A DNA stretch of 64,000 nt from Verrucomicrobiota bacterium (GCA_947454705.1 CANGKZ010000002.1:204882-268881); one strand, 5' to 3'. Counted from the stretch's first letter, positions 42,447-51,948 are shown. Notes: a model not told the origin generated them from the sequence alone. Numbers and translations are program-made.

Positions 42447-44609
42447 ATGAAAATCCAACGGATGCGGTTTGCTCGCAACTTCTGCTCCTTCTTCTTCGTC
42501 GCCGCGCTCTGGATGGGTGCGATGCCCGGGCGCCCGTTGGCAGCTGCTGCCCCAGCCGGGGCTTCTTCTGCCGGAGCCGATTCGCGAATGCTTCGAGCCC
42601 TCTCCCATGCACCGCAGCAGCCCAGGGCGGGGCAGCCTGTTCGGGTGTCGGTCAAAGTGTCCAAGGCCGTCGGCGTTCGGTCCGTTGCCTTGGAATATCA
42701 GAGCGTCGATCCGGGGAAGTATATCGCGTTGGCCGATCCTGCGTTTCGGACGAAGTGGATTTCCGCGCCCATGACGGAGACCTCAACCGCGGGTGAGTAT
42801 GCAGCCGTTCTGCCCGGGGAACTTCAGGTCAATCGCCGGCTGATTCGCTATCGCGTGGTGGCCACGAATTCCAGCGGCGTGCGGGTTCAGTTCCCGTCGG
42901 CGAAGGATTCGCAGCCCAATGAGGCCTACTTCGTGTACGACGGAATTCCCGCGTGGAAGGGAGCCATCGATTCCAAAGGCCCCGATCCCAAGCGCAATGC
43001 GGCCACGACGTTTTCCCCCGAGATCATGAGCCGTGTGCAGTCGTACCATTTGATCTCCTCGGCGAGCGCCGTGGAGAAGGCCACCTGGACGGAACGCTCC
43101 GGCGACAAGGAGTATCATCACACCGGCACGCTCGTGGCCGATGGCCGGGTGTACGACCACGTGCGGTTTCGGGCGCGCGGGGGCGTCTGGCGTCACGCCA
43201 TGGGCAAGAACATGTGGAAGGTGGATTTCAATTCCGGTCACGCCTTCGAGGCGCGGGATGACTACGGCCGCCCGTATCAGGTGAAATGGGGCAAACTCAA
43301 TTTGCGGGCGTGCATCCAGCAGGGCGATTACGGGCATCGGGGCGAGCAGGGGATGTTTGAAGCAGTCGGGTTTCGCCTGTTCAACCTCGCGGGAGTGGAG
43401 TCGCCGAGGACGCATTGGGTGCAGATGCGTTTCGTCACCGACGCCGAGGAATCGCCTGCCGATCAATATCGCGGGGACTATTGGGGATTGTACCTCGCCA
43501 TTGAGAACGAGGACGGACGTTTTCTAAAGGAGCACGGTCTGCCTGACGGCAATCTCTATAAAATGATGGGCGGGGGAATCCTGAGTCACCAAGGCGCGGG
43601 GCAGGCAACCAACCAGTCGGATGTGAATGCCTTCCTCGCCGGAATCCAGGGGCCCACGACCGAAGCGTGGTGGAGGGAGAACGTCGATTTGGCGCGCTAT
43701 TATAGCTATCGAACGATCCTCGAAGGGATTCACCATTATGATGTCGATTCGGGAAAGAATTATGACTTCTACCTGAATCCGTTGACCCACCGATGGGTGC
43801 AGGTGCCGTGGGACATTGACCTGACCTGGGCGGACAATATGTACGGCTGGGGGCAGGATCCGTTTGTTCGCGGTGTGACGGGATTTCCAGCGCTCCGCCG
43901 CGAGTTGGGTCAACGCGCGCAGGAGATCCGCGACCTGCTCTTCAATTCGGAGCAGGTGGGTCAGTTGATCGATGAATGTGCCTCGCTCATTGCCGATCCT
44001 TCGGGCAGGCCATCGGTCGTGGATGCCGACCGCGCGAAGTGGGATTTTCATCCGGTGATGACGTCGCCGCATGTGTTGGAGGACAAGGCGGGGAAGGGGC
44101 TGTTTTACCAGGCGTCTCGATCGGGCGACTTTGCCGGAATGGTCCGGTTGATGAAGGACTATGTGGAGGCCCGGTCGCAGTTGCTGGACCAGATGATCAG
44201 GGCGAGCGGGGTTACGTTCCCGGCATCACCAGAAATCCAGTCGGTCTCCTCCGATGGGTCCGCCGCGGTGGACGCGTCGAAGCTTCAGTTCAAGGCGTCA
44301 TTGGTCACCGGATCGGATGCCGCTTCAATTGCCGCCACCGAATGGCGAGTGGGTGAGATCAATGATTTGAAGACCCTGGGTCACACGAAGGGAAAGCCTG
44401 GCCACTATGAGATCGCGCCGGTGTGGCTGAGCGGCGAGAAACCGGGATTTCAATCCTTGGTGAACCTCCCGGCGAATGCGGTTCAACCCGGACATGTGTA
44501 CCGGGCCCGGGTGCGCGTGCGCACGGTGACAGGAGCATGGAGCCGGTGGTCCAAGCCCGCGGAGTTTGTGGTCGCCGGGGCCGCGCGTGGTGCGGGGCCT
44601 CGGCAGTAG
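42447..44609 (+). CDS. CotH-family protein kinase, exported
   Basis: A 720-residue protein of the CotH kinase family, first known from Bacillus spore-coat protein H, an atypical protein kinase. A signal peptide (FCSFFFVAALWMGAMPGRPLA) is followed by an N-terminal beta domain. CotH motifs follow: FRARGGVWRHAMGKNMWKVDF, DYWGLYLAIENEDGRFLKE, and SGKNYDFYLNPLTHRWVQVP leading to WDIDLTWADN (catalytic aspartates). The C-terminal part looks like a fibronectin-like module. I chose the ATG at 42447. No obvious substrate is encoded next to it. It is divergent from the vWA operon, with a 252-base gap in which I see no further signal. Confidence 0.85.
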   Translation: MKIQRMRFARNFCSFFFVAALWMGAMPGRPLAAAAPAGASSAGADSRMLRALSHAPQQPRAGQPVRVSVKVSKAVGVRSVALEYQSVDPGKYIALADPAFRTKWISAPMTETSTAGEYAAVLPGELQVNRRLIRYRVVATNSSGVRVQFPSAKDSQPNEAYFVYDGIPAWKGAIDSKGPDPKRNAATTFSPEIMSRVQSYHLISSASAVEKATWTERSGDKEYHHTGTLVADGRVYDHVRFRARGGVWRHAMGKNMWKVDFNSGHAFEARDDYGRPYQVKWGKLNLRACIQQGDYGHRGEQGMFEAVGFRLFNLAGVESPRTHWVQMRFVTDAEESPADQYRGDYWGLYLAIENEDGRFLKEHGLPDGNLYKMMGGGILSHQGAGQATNQSDVNAFLAGIQGPTTEAWWRENVDLARYYSYRTILEGIHHYDVDSGKNYDFYLNPLTHRWVQVPWDIDLTWADNMYGWGQDPFVRGVTGFPALRRELGQRAQEIRDLLFNSEQVGQLIDECASLIADPSGRPSVVDADRAKWDFHPVMTSPHVLEDKAGKGLFYQASRSGDFAGMVRLMKDYVEARSQLLDQMIRASGVTFPASPEIQSVSSDGSAAVDASKLQFKASLVTGSDAASIAATEWRVGEINDLKTLGHTKGKPGHYEIAPVWLSGEKPGFQSLVNLPANAVQPGHVYRARVRVRTVTGAWSRWSKPAEFVVAGAARGAGPRQ

Positions 44610-44620
44610 TCATGCGTTCG

Positions 44621-44722
44621 AAAGCGCCAGAGGACTGGCGCACTCCACGACGCTGTCGCGACCTGGTCCTCCGCGCGGCGAACTCCGCCAGGTCTTGGAC
44701 TGCGGTAGTCCTCTACCGCTTT
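44621..44722. repeat. Double-hairpin REP/BIME-like element
   Basis: AAAGCG at the left end pairs with CGCTTT at the right end. The left hairpin is GCGCCAG-AGGA-CTGGCGC (44624-44641) and the right hairpin is GCGGTAG-TCCT-CTACCGC (44702-44719). The right one read in reverse complement is the left one with four paired, compensatory changes. Between them ACCTGG (44661-44666) pairs with CCAGGT (44688-44693). It lies 12 bases after the CotH stop codon. Confidence 0.75.
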
Positions 44723-44968
44723 AAACGGAGCAACCGCCGCCAACTTGAACCCCTTTTTGGAAATTGAAGGGCGACGCGGATTCCAAACGGGATGATGGGC
44801 AGGATAAGCCCAGAATCCTTCGCCTCTTTGGTGAGCCTTCAATCCCTCCCGTTCCCGCTTTTGAATCTGCGTTCATCCGCGTTGCTCTGCGGTTTCAAAA
44901 CGGGGTGTGGGGCGGGCGGGTAGCAGTTCCTGCTTGAGTCGGCGGGCGGTTGGATTCCACATCTTCGC
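44723..44968. other. Gene-free rest of the CotH-esterase gap
   Basis: The 359-base gap holds the double-hairpin element at its left end. At 44868-44900 it has a degenerate block of the ATCTGCGTTCATCCGCG family, also seen near 10.6 and 40.1 kb. A short inverted pair, TGGGC/GCCCA, lies near 44793-44811. No gene or clear promoter was recognised. Confidence 0.5.
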
Positions 44969-46051
44969 ATGTCGTTCCCCGGAATTCGCCTTCGTCGCCA
45001 CGCCTTGGCCCTGGTCGCCTCGGCGCTTGTTTCAGGAGTGGTCCATTCCCCCGCGCTCTCCACCGCCTCGGCCGCGGAGGCGTATCGCGAGTTCCCCGGG
45101 GCCGATGGGGACGGACAGTTCGTGGTCGGGCCCGCGTATCAGATCGATCCCGATCTCACCGACCGCGGCAACCCGCAGGGAAAACAGTTCGTGTTCTCCA
45201 TGCGCCTCGCCGACAGTAAGATCTTCCGCGGCGATGACACCACGCTCGAGCCGGCCAAGAAGGCGGTTCGCACCGAGCGCAAAATCTACGTGTACATCCC
45301 CGCGGCGTATCGCGATGGGACCCCGGCTCCGGTGCTCGTGACCCACGACGGTCCGAGCCAACTCAAACTGGTCAGCCGCGCGCTCGACAACCTCACCGTG
45401 TCCAAGAACCCGAAGCGGAAGCTCCCGGCGTTCATCGTCATCGCCGTGGAAAACGGCGGCAACGATGGCAAGAACAGCGAACGCGGGCTGGAGTACGACA
45501 CAATGTCCGACCGTTACGCGCGCTTCATCAACGACGAGGTGTTCCCGGCGGTGTTGTCCGACGCCACCATCCGCGCCGCGTATCCGAAGTTGTCCATCAC
45601 TTCCAATCCCTGGGGCCGCGCCACGATGGGCTGCAGCTCCGGCGGCGCCGCAGCGCTGACCATGGGATGGTTCCGTCCCGACCTGTTCCGCCGCATCGTT
45701 GCCTACTCCGGCACGTTCGTGGATCAGCAGGACGACGACGCGCCGGAGGAGGCAAAGTTCCCGCTCGGCGCCTGGGAGTATCACTCGGGCATGAAGCTGA
45801 TCGAGAACAGCGACAAGAAGCCGCTTCGCATCTTCACCCACGTGTCGGAAAACGACCTTCGCGCGAAGGATCCCGAGAACACGTATCACAATTGGGTCAT
45901 GGCTGGCGGTCGCACTGCCGATGCGCTCCAGAAGAAGGGCTATCATCACCGCTACGTCTTCAGCAAGGCGACCGGTCACTGCGACGGACGGGTGTTTGAA
46001 TCGACGCTTGCCGACACCCTGGTGTGGCTGTGGCGCGGGTATCACGAGTGA
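44969..46051 (+). CDS. Exported esterase, enterochelin-esterase-like alpha/beta hydrolase
   Basis: A 360-residue exported hydrolase. A signal sequence (RRHALALVASALVSGVVHSP) precedes the esterase-D-like fold. RKIYVYIPAAYRDGTPAPVLVTHDG is the typical first core strand region. RATMGCSSGGAAALTMGWF has the nucleophile elbow GCSSG (S223), and KATGHCDG supplies a plausible catalytic histidine. The family hydrolyses esters of siderophores, feruloyl or acetyl-xylan type substrates; which one is used here cannot be decided. A hairpin without a T-tract follows the stop codon. Confidence 0.85.
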   Translation: MSFPGIRLRRHALALVASALVSGVVHSPALSTASAAEAYREFPGADGDGQFVVGPAYQIDPDLTDRGNPQGKQFVFSMRLADSKIFRGDDTTLEPAKKAVRTERKIYVYIPAAYRDGTPAPVLVTHDGPSQLKLVSRALDNLTVSKNPKRKLPAFIVIAVENGGNDGKNSERGLEYDTMSDRYARFINDEVFPAVLSDATIRAAYPKLSITSNPWGRATMGCSSGGAAALTMGWFRPDLFRRIVAYSGTFVDQQDDDAPEEAKFPLGAWEYHSGMKLIENSDKKPLRIFTHVSENDLRAKDPENTYHNWVMAGGRTADALQKKGYHHRYVFSKATGHCDGRVFESTLADTLVWLWRGYHE

Positions 46052-46052
46052 C

Positions 46053-46073
46053 GCGCCCGCGCGCTGCGGGCGC
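46053..46073 (+). terminator. GC-rich hairpin after the esterase gene
   Basis: GCGCCCGC (46053-46060) pairs with GCGGGCGC (46066-46073) around a 5-base loop, directly after the stop codon at 46049-46051. There is no T-tract. The following bases (46079-46111) are near-tandem GGCGAAG words. Confidence 0.4.
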
Positions 46074-46244
46074 GAAGGAAGAAGGCGAAAGGCGAAGGGA
46101 AAAGGCGAAGCAGAGGCGGTGGCACCGCTTCTCGCCTTGCCTCCCTTCGGGCCCTTTTCCCCGGAGGGGCGGTGTTCGTAGGGTTACGTAGGGAGTGGGT
46201 TGGCTCTCGCGTGGCGGGGGGCGAAGGGCGTAGGACTCGGGGTG

Positions 46245-49200
46245 ATGAAACTTTGTCTCGTCTTCGCCCTGGCCGCCCTGTTGGGAACGACGCTCCGTGT
46301 CGCGGCGCAGCTGCCCGGTCAGCTCGACACCAACTATTTTACGGCCCCCGGCAGTGACGCCACGCCGAATTATCTGCTTCCGCTGGCGGACGGAAAGTTG
46401 CTGGCAACCGGGTTCTTCACCAACTACGGCGGTGTGGGGCGCGCGAGCTTGGTCCGGTTGAACAATAATGGGAGCGTGGACCTGACCTTCAACGTCCCCA
46501 AGCCCATCAGCATTACTGATCCGGTGATCTTCAATGGTCAGGTTCTGGCCCCCGGTTCCACCAATGCCGCAGGGCTCACCCGGGTGATCCAGCGTCCAGA
46601 CGGGAAAATCCTCTTTGCAGGCCCGGTGACGCATCTCGGGACGCAGAAGCTCACCACGCCCCGCATTGCGATGGTGAATCCGGACGGTTCACCGGTGGCG
46701 TTCAACGCGGCGGTGGAAAAGGTGAGTCCGGGGAGCTTGTTGAACGCCTCAGGAAACAGCATTTACGTGGGTGGAAACGGGACCTTCGATGGCGGGACGC
46801 GGCTCGCCCTGGTGCGGTTGAACGCGGATGGCTCGCGCGATACCGGATTCACTCCCCCCACACTCGCCACGCTCGGGTACCTGAGCGCGAACGTCACCAC
46901 GCTGTATCCCGGACCGGGCGATACACTCTATGCAGCGGTAGCCGCGGCGATCGGGTTTCAGGGGCAGTACGAGCTGCTGCGTCTCACCTCTTCGGGCGCC
47001 CTCGATCTGAGCTTTGCCGACTCGGGCAAGGCGAACTGCGGGACGGCGTTGAGCCTGAATTTTGTGCCCATGACGGACGGGCGGATGTTCATTCTCAACA
47101 ATCAGTATGCCACGGTTAAATATCGCGGCGCCGCCCTGCAGTCGGGGGTGGTGCGGCTGAATTTAAACGGAGCGATCGACACCAGCTACACTCCGCCTCC
47201 CGGGTTGTCCCTCATTACCGGGGGTGTGGTGCAGCCGGACAACAAGGTGATCGTGCTCAACACTCCCCTCGGATCCGCCGCGCGATTGAACGAGAATGGA
47301 TCGACCGATTCCGGGTATGTGAATCCGGGCAAAGTACCGGTGGTGCAGTCGTTTTTCCTGCCGGTGAACATTGCGCTGGCTCCGGACGGTTCCACCTATG
47401 TATCCGCCACCTCCTATTCGGCGACGTTCCAAGCGATCCAGGGAGTGTACCACATTTTTGGGGATCCCAAAAGCGCACCCGTGATCGCCACGCAGCCGCT
47501 GGCGCAAACCAACACGCTGGGGGCGCGTGCGCGTCTGAGTGTGGTCGCGCAGGGCGAGGCTCCATTGAAGTACCAGTGGTTCCGCGGAACGACCGCCATT
47601 CCGGGCGCGACGCTTCCCGATCTCGTGATTCCCTCGGTCGGCCCGGCGGATGATGCCGACTATCATTGCGAGGTGACCAACGCTCGAGGGTCTTCTCCGA
47701 CTGCTACGGTGCATTTGACGGTGCTCAGCCCAACCCCGGGTTCGGTGTTCCGTGAAACGGATGTGGCGGTCGGGCCCAACGGCACGGTCAATGAACTTGT
47801 GCTGGACGCGAAGGAGGGCCTCTACGCCGTGGGATCGTTTACAACGTGGAACAACACCAACCGGGTGGGAATTGCCCGGGTGCTGCCGGGGGTGTCGGAC
47901 TTGGATCCGGCCTTCAGTGTTTCGGCGTTGACCGGCAACAGCGGGAATCCGTACAGCGACATCCTTCCGTTGGCGAACGGACAGGTGTTTGTCACTGGCC
48001 AGGTGGAATACACGGTCGGCGGTCAGAAGTTCGGCGGCCTTCGCTTCAATGCCGATGGTTCGATCGACAGCGGATTCAAACCGCATTCCTCCACCACGGC
48101 GTTCACAACGGGTGTGACCAAGGCGCGTTCCACCGTTGGACCCGATGGAAAGGTTGTGCTGTGGGCGAGCTATTGGAATGGGGAGAATGTGGGATCCTCG
48201 TTCATCCGCATCAATCCGGATGGAACGCGCGACACGACGTTCGCGCTTCGGGGTTCGAGCTACGCGCTTTCCGGCTATGCGATCACTGCGCTGCCCGATG
48301 GGCGCTATTTGGCGGCCGCGCGTCCGAATGCCACCACGCAGGCGAGCGGGGTGCTTCGTCTCAACGCCAACGGCACGGTTGATCCCACCTTCACCGGGGC
48401 GTTCGACAACAAGAGCCTCTTCACCGTAGCGGGCGATGTGAACCAGATCCTCGTGCAGCCCGATGGAAAGATCCTGATCGGTGGAACCTTCAAATATCGG
48501 TACAACACCCCGAGCCCGGATCTGTATCTCGGGCTGTTGCGGGTGATGCCGGATGGCGCGCTGGATCCCTCGTTCAATCCGGTGCCGCAGCTCTCACAAT
48601 CATCCGAGTTTAAGAATGGGCTGGTTCGCCGCATCGCGCTTCAGGGGGATGGACGCATCCTCGCGGTGAGCTACGGGCAGAACAATTCCTCGGGGAACTT
48701 TCCGCGCAGCCAGCTGATTCGGTTCTGGCCGAACGGGACGCTCGATCCGGAGTTTCAACTGGCGACCAATGTTTCGAAGACGGGTCTTCCCAACTTGGTC
48801 GCCCTCGCGGTGCGTCCGTCGGACAACGCGATTTTCGTGGGCGGCACCTTCAACGAGCTCTCCGGATTCCCACGGACCAACTTCGCGCGGGTGAATGCGG
48901 GTCCGATGCGACCTACGCCCGCGGCACCGACGATTGCAAGCCAGTCGACACGCGTGGTGGCGGCGGCGGGTTCGAACGCCACGTGCACCGTCGAGCCGGG
49001 TGGGAATGGCCCGTTCCAATTTCAGTGGCGACGCAGCACCTCGACGGGATCGACCAATCTGGTGGACATCGTCGGGGCCACGAATGCCACGCTGGTGATC
49101 CCTGGCGTGAAGCTCCAGCCGCAGGATTCCGGATTGTTGCAATGCGCGGTGGTGAATCCCGGCGGGGTGGCGTTCACGAGTTACATCACGTTGTTGGTGG

Positions 49201-50483
49201 AGCCCAATCCCGCAGTGCCGGGTCAGATCGACACGTCGCTCGTGGCTCCGGTGTTTCAGGGAATCCTGACCGGGCAGTACCAGATCACGGAGTCGAATCC
49301 CGATGGGATGATCTACGGATCGGTTGGCAATACCCTCGTGCGCTTGCGTGAAGACGGAACTCCGGACGTCGGATTCGTCCCGCCCGCGGACCTGGTTCCG
49401 CCGGGTGGTGGCATCAACGTGGTGAAGCGCCAGCCGGATGGAAAGATCCTGATCGCGGGTCGCCTCAAGGATGGGGCGCTTGCTCGGTTGATGCCGGATG
49501 GCAGCTACGATCCGGGATTTGTGCGCACCAACAATTACACCGGTGCGTTCCAGGATGTGCCGCAGGAGATGGGATTGCAGAGCGATGGAAAGATCATCCT
49601 GGGCGGGACCTTTGCGAACTTTGCAGGACGCGCGGTGACCGGGCTGATTCGCTTCCTGCCCGACGGACGCGTGGACACCTCGTTCCCGGTGACCGGAATT
49701 GAAAACGTGAATCCGGGAACCGGAGCGCTTCCGGGCCGGATCGCCGCAGTGCGGGTGTTGCCGGACGACCGGATCTACATCGGCGGTGGGTTCAGCCACG
49801 TCCGCGGTGCGGTGCGTTACGGTGTGGCGCGACTCAATGCTGATGGATCGCTCGACACCAGCTTCGTCCCGCCGACCAACGGGTCCACGTCGGGTGGCAC
49901 TTCGGGCGGGATGCTGTTTTATCAGCTCGGACCGGTCGCCCCGGGAGGCGGGGTTTATATCTTCGGTCAGTTCCGACCGAATTTGAGTCAGCCGGGGGAC
50001 ACCGTGCTGCGTTTGCAGAACGATGGTTCGGCGGATCCAACGTTCCACGTGCTGACCGACTTCCAGGTCAACTCGGGCGTGGTTCAGCCGGATGGAAAAC
50101 TGATCGTCACCGGGCAGTTTGGTCAAGTGAACGGACAATCGCGCGGCGGGTTTGCGCGACTCAACCCTGATGGGTCACTCGACACTACCTTCACCCAGGG
50201 CAGCACCTTCGGGGTGGGGGTACCGATGATCCTGCTCGCCGACGGAAAACTCCTGGCCGGGAACCGACGGTTCTTCACTGGCAGCGGTCCCGCGCCGGTG
50301 GTGCCGAACGTGAACTTCCAGCCGACCACCACCGGGCTCACCTTGAGCTGGCCGAGTGGATTCAAACTCCAGCGGACGGCATCGCTTGCTTCGCCTGTCT
50401 GGGTGGACATGCCGGTGACTTCGCCATTCTCGGTGCCGGCGAGCACGCCCGGGGAGTTCTTCCGGATCGTGCCGGTTCAATGA
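46245..50483 (+). CDS. Giant exported delta-60 repeat protein with two Ig-like domains
   Basis: A 1412-residue exported protein. A signal peptide (LCLVFALAALLGTTLRVAAQ) is followed by beta-propeller-like delta-60 repeats with units such as RLNADGSLDTSFVPP and QPDGKILIAGR, about 50-60 residues each. Two Ig-like modules interrupt them at about residues 410-500 (PVIATQPLAQTN, YQWFRGTTAIPGAT, DYHCEVTN) and about 890-985 (IASQSTRVVAAAG, FQFQWRRSTSTGST). The C-terminus has the phylum-type module LTLSWPSGFKLQRTASLASP. The function is unknown; it is probably an extracellular or outer-membrane adhesin-like protein. I chose the ATG at 46245. Confidence 0.88.
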   Translation: MKLCLVFALAALLGTTLRVAAQLPGQLDTNYFTAPGSDATPNYLLPLADGKLLATGFFTNYGGVGRASLVRLNNNGSVDLTFNVPKPISITDPVIFNGQVLAPGSTNAAGLTRVIQRPDGKILFAGPVTHLGTQKLTTPRIAMVNPDGSPVAFNAAVEKVSPGSLLNASGNSIYVGGNGTFDGGTRLALVRLNADGSRDTGFTPPTLATLGYLSANVTTLYPGPGDTLYAAVAAAIGFQGQYELLRLTSSGALDLSFADSGKANCGTALSLNFVPMTDGRMFILNNQYATVKYRGAALQSGVVRLNLNGAIDTSYTPPPGLSLITGGVVQPDNKVIVLNTPLGSAARLNENGSTDSGYVNPGKVPVVQSFFLPVNIALAPDGSTYVSATSYSATFQAIQGVYHIFGDPKSAPVIATQPLAQTNTLGARARLSVVAQGEAPLKYQWFRGTTAIPGATLPDLVIPSVGPADDADYHCEVTNARGSSPTATVHLTVLSPTPGSVFRETDVAVGPNGTVNELVLDAKEGLYAVGSFTTWNNTNRVGIARVLPGVSDLDPAFSVSALTGNSGNPYSDILPLANGQVFVTGQVEYTVGGQKFGGLRFNADGSIDSGFKPHSSTTAFTTGVTKARSTVGPDGKVVLWASYWNGENVGSSFIRINPDGTRDTTFALRGSSYALSGYAITALPDGRYLAAARPNATTQASGVLRLNANGTVDPTFTGAFDNKSLFTVAGDVNQILVQPDGKILIGGTFKYRYNTPSPDLYLGLLRVMPDGALDPSFNPVPQLSQSSEFKNGLVRRIALQGDGRILAVSYGQNNSSGNFPRSQLIRFWPNGTLDPEFQLATNVSKTGLPNLVALAVRPSDNAIFVGGTFNELSGFPRTNFARVNAGPMRPTPAAPTIASQSTRVVAAAGSNATCTVEPGGNGPFQFQWRRSTSTGSTNLVDIVGATNATLVIPGVKLQPQDSGLLQCAVVNPGGVAFTSYITLLVEPNPAVPGQIDTSLVAPVFQGILTGQYQITESNPDGMIYGSVGNTLVRLREDGTPDVGFVPPADLVPPGGGINVVKRQPDGKILIAGRLKDGALARLMPDGSYDPGFVRTNNYTGAFQDVPQEMGLQSDGKIILGGTFANFAGRAVTGLIRFLPDGRVDTSFPVTGIENVNPGTGALPGRIAAVRVLPDDRIYIGGGFSHVRGAVRYGVARLNADGSLDTSFVPPTNGSTSGGTSGGMLFYQLGPVAPGGGVYIFGQFRPNLSQPGDTVLRLQNDGSADPTFHVLTDFQVNSGVVQPDGKLIVTGQFGQVNGQSRGGFARLNPDGSLDTTFTQGSTFGVGVPMILLADGKLLAGNRRFFTGSGPAPVVPNVNFQPTTTGLTLSWPSGFKLQRTASLASPVWVDMPVTSPFSVPASTPGEFFRIVPVQ

Positions 50484-50502
50484 GCCGGCTGGCGCTGTCG
50501 GA

Positions 50503-51405
50503 CTAGACGGCGTCGAATCGATCGCGGGCGGTCTGCGTGATGAGCGTGACCGCCGGGTGGTGAATGCGCCGCTCGGCGGTGATGGCGTGGAGTCGGAAGC
50601 GACAGGTCTTGGCGCGGCCGACCACGCGGAAGCCGTAGCGCTTGGTGGCTTCGTCCATGGTGATGTCCGGGACGGCGATGAATCCGCGTCCCTCCGCGGC
50701 CATCACCTTCATCAGGGCGAGATCCTCGCATTCCGCCACCACCGAGGGCTGAACGTGATGGTCGGCGAACCACACATCGAGCGAGCGCCGCAACGAGGTG
50801 TTGCCCGCGGGCAGCAGGGCCGGGGCGCCGTGGAGTGATTTCGGGAATCCGCGCCGGAGTTTGGCGGCAAGGCGCTGTTCGGCGCAGAGGGTTGAACCGG
50901 ATTCGCCGAGAAGGTGGCTGAAGGTTTTGAAGGCGCTGTTGTTGGCGGCGGTTTCGTCCGACAGCAACAGATCCAACCGGTGGGCGGCGAGCTGTGGCAG
51001 GAGTTCCTCCATGCGTCCCTCGCGGCAGACCACATGAACCGGTGTGGACATGGAGAACACCGGTTTGAGGATCTCGTTGGTGATCAATTTTGGGATGGAA
51101 TCCACCACCCCGATGCTGAGCCGGAGCGTCTTGCTTCCGGGGCGCTGCTTCACCGCGTTCATCAGCTCGCTGCCGAGGGCGAAGATCTCCTCCGCATAGC
51201 CGAACACCATCTGCCCGGCATCGGTAAGCCGGTTGTTGCGCCCCTCGCGTCGGAACAGCGGCTCGCCCAGCGATGACTCCAGTTCTCGGATCTGTTCCGA
51301 GATGGACGGCGCCGACACGTGAAGCCGCTCCGCCGCCTTGGCCAGGCTTCCCTCGCGGGCCACGGTCCAGAAATACCGGAGGTGATGATAGTTAAGCCAT
51401 TCCAT
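50503..51405 (-). CDS. LysR-family transcriptional regulator, NhaR-like
   Basis: A 300-residue regulator. The N-terminal winged helix-turn-helix begins NYHHLRYFWTVAREGSLAKA, closely resembling NhaR, the Na+/H+-stress activator. A LysR effector-binding domain follows (TLRLSIGVVDSIPKLITNEI). It is divergent from an HPF-like gene. The 17-base perfect inverted repeat GTTAGG-N5-CCTAAC lies 17 bases before its start and is a likely operator for itself and for the divergent gene. Confidence 0.9.
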   Translation of the reverse strand: MEWLNYHHLRYFWTVAREGSLAKAAERLHVSAPSISEQIRELESSLGEPLFRREGRNNRLTDAGQMVFGYAEEIFALGSELMNAVKQRPGSKTLRLSIGVVDSIPKLITNEILKPVFSMSTPVHVVCREGRMEELLPQLAAHRLDLLLSDETAANNSAFKTFSHLLGESGSTLCAEQRLAAKLRRGFPKSLHGAPALLPAGNTSLRRSLDVWFADHHVQPSVVAECEDLALMKVMAAEGRGFIAVPDITMDEATKRYGFRVVGRAKTCRFRLHAITAERRIHHPAVTLITQTARDRFDAV

Positions 51406-51421
51406 GATGCAGGGAGTGATA

Positions 51422-51438
51422 GTTAGGGAAATCCTAAC
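51422..51438. promoter_or_regulatory. Predicted LysR operator (GTTAGG-N5-CCTAAC)
   Basis: GTTAGGGAAATCCTAAC is a perfect inverted repeat with a 5-base centre. It sits 17 bases upstream of the LysR-type gene, in the 192-base divergent region. LysR regulators usually bind such imperfect dyads next to their own gene. Confidence 0.55.
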
Positions 51439-51536
51439 AGTCCATTCGGAAAGGCGTACTCATCGGAAACGAGGGGAAGGTCTAGGTTCGCTGCGTCAGG
51501 AACGGCGGCTCCTCCCGGGGAGCCCACCGAATCCGA

Positions 51537-51558
51537 CCGGACGGAGAAAGCCGTCCGG
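51537..51558 (+). promoter_or_regulatory. Hairpin in the leader of the HPF-like gene
   Basis: CCGGACGG (51537-51544) pairs perfectly with CCGTCCGG (51551-51558) around a 6-base loop. It ends 39 bases before the start codon. Its role is unknown; it could affect mRNA stability or translation. Confidence 0.35.
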
Positions 51559-51597
51559 ATCACAGCAACCAGAATCAACGCAGTAGGACGACACGTC

Positions 51598-51948
51598 ATG
51601 ACAACCACGATTCGACTGAATGTGCAGAGGCTGAATCTGCATTCGATCCACGGTCTGGAAACCTGGATGGAACGGCAGCTGCAGGCGCTCGGGGCGGTGC
51701 GACGCATCGATGAGGCACGCATCCAGCTGGCGCGACTGGAGAATGCCAGTCCGGCGTATGAGGTGCGGGCGCACCTGGTGACACCAGGGCCAGACTTGAT
51801 CGTCGGCGAGCGGGATCACACCTTGCGCGCCGCGTTTTCGAAGGTGATCGCGAGATTGCGCGAACAGATTGCGCACCGCGCGGACCGCCGCCGCCACCGA
51901 GGCCGGGGGAAACAGAATGTGACGGTGCCCCGTGGGCAGCGTTCGTAG
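51598..51948 (+). CDS. HPF/RaiA-family ribosome-associated protein (probable)
   Basis: A 116-residue protein. IRLNVQRLNLHSIHGLETWM, then DEARIQLARLENASPAYEVRAHLVTPGPDLIVGERDHT, then AAFSKVIARLREQI, give the beta-alpha-beta-beta-beta-alpha order of ribosome hibernation factors. A basic Arg/His-rich tail follows, as in such factors. It would bind the 30S subunit in stationary phase. It is preceded by a divergent NhaR-like regulator and followed by a terminator, so it is probably a single-gene unit. Confidence 0.65.
   Translation: MTTTIRLNVQRLNLHSIHGLETWMERQLQALGAVRRIDEARIQLARLENASPAYEVRAHLVTPGPDLIVGERDHTLRAAFSKVIARLREQIAHRADRRRHRGRGKQNVTVPRGQRS

Noticed and set aside
44483-44842. 119-residue minus-strand open frame
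   Set aside because: It overlaps the CotH 3' end and translates the double-hairpin element at 44621-44722.
48600-50138. 512-residue minus-strand open frame
   Set aside because: It is antisense to the delta-60 protein gene and has no recognisable motif.
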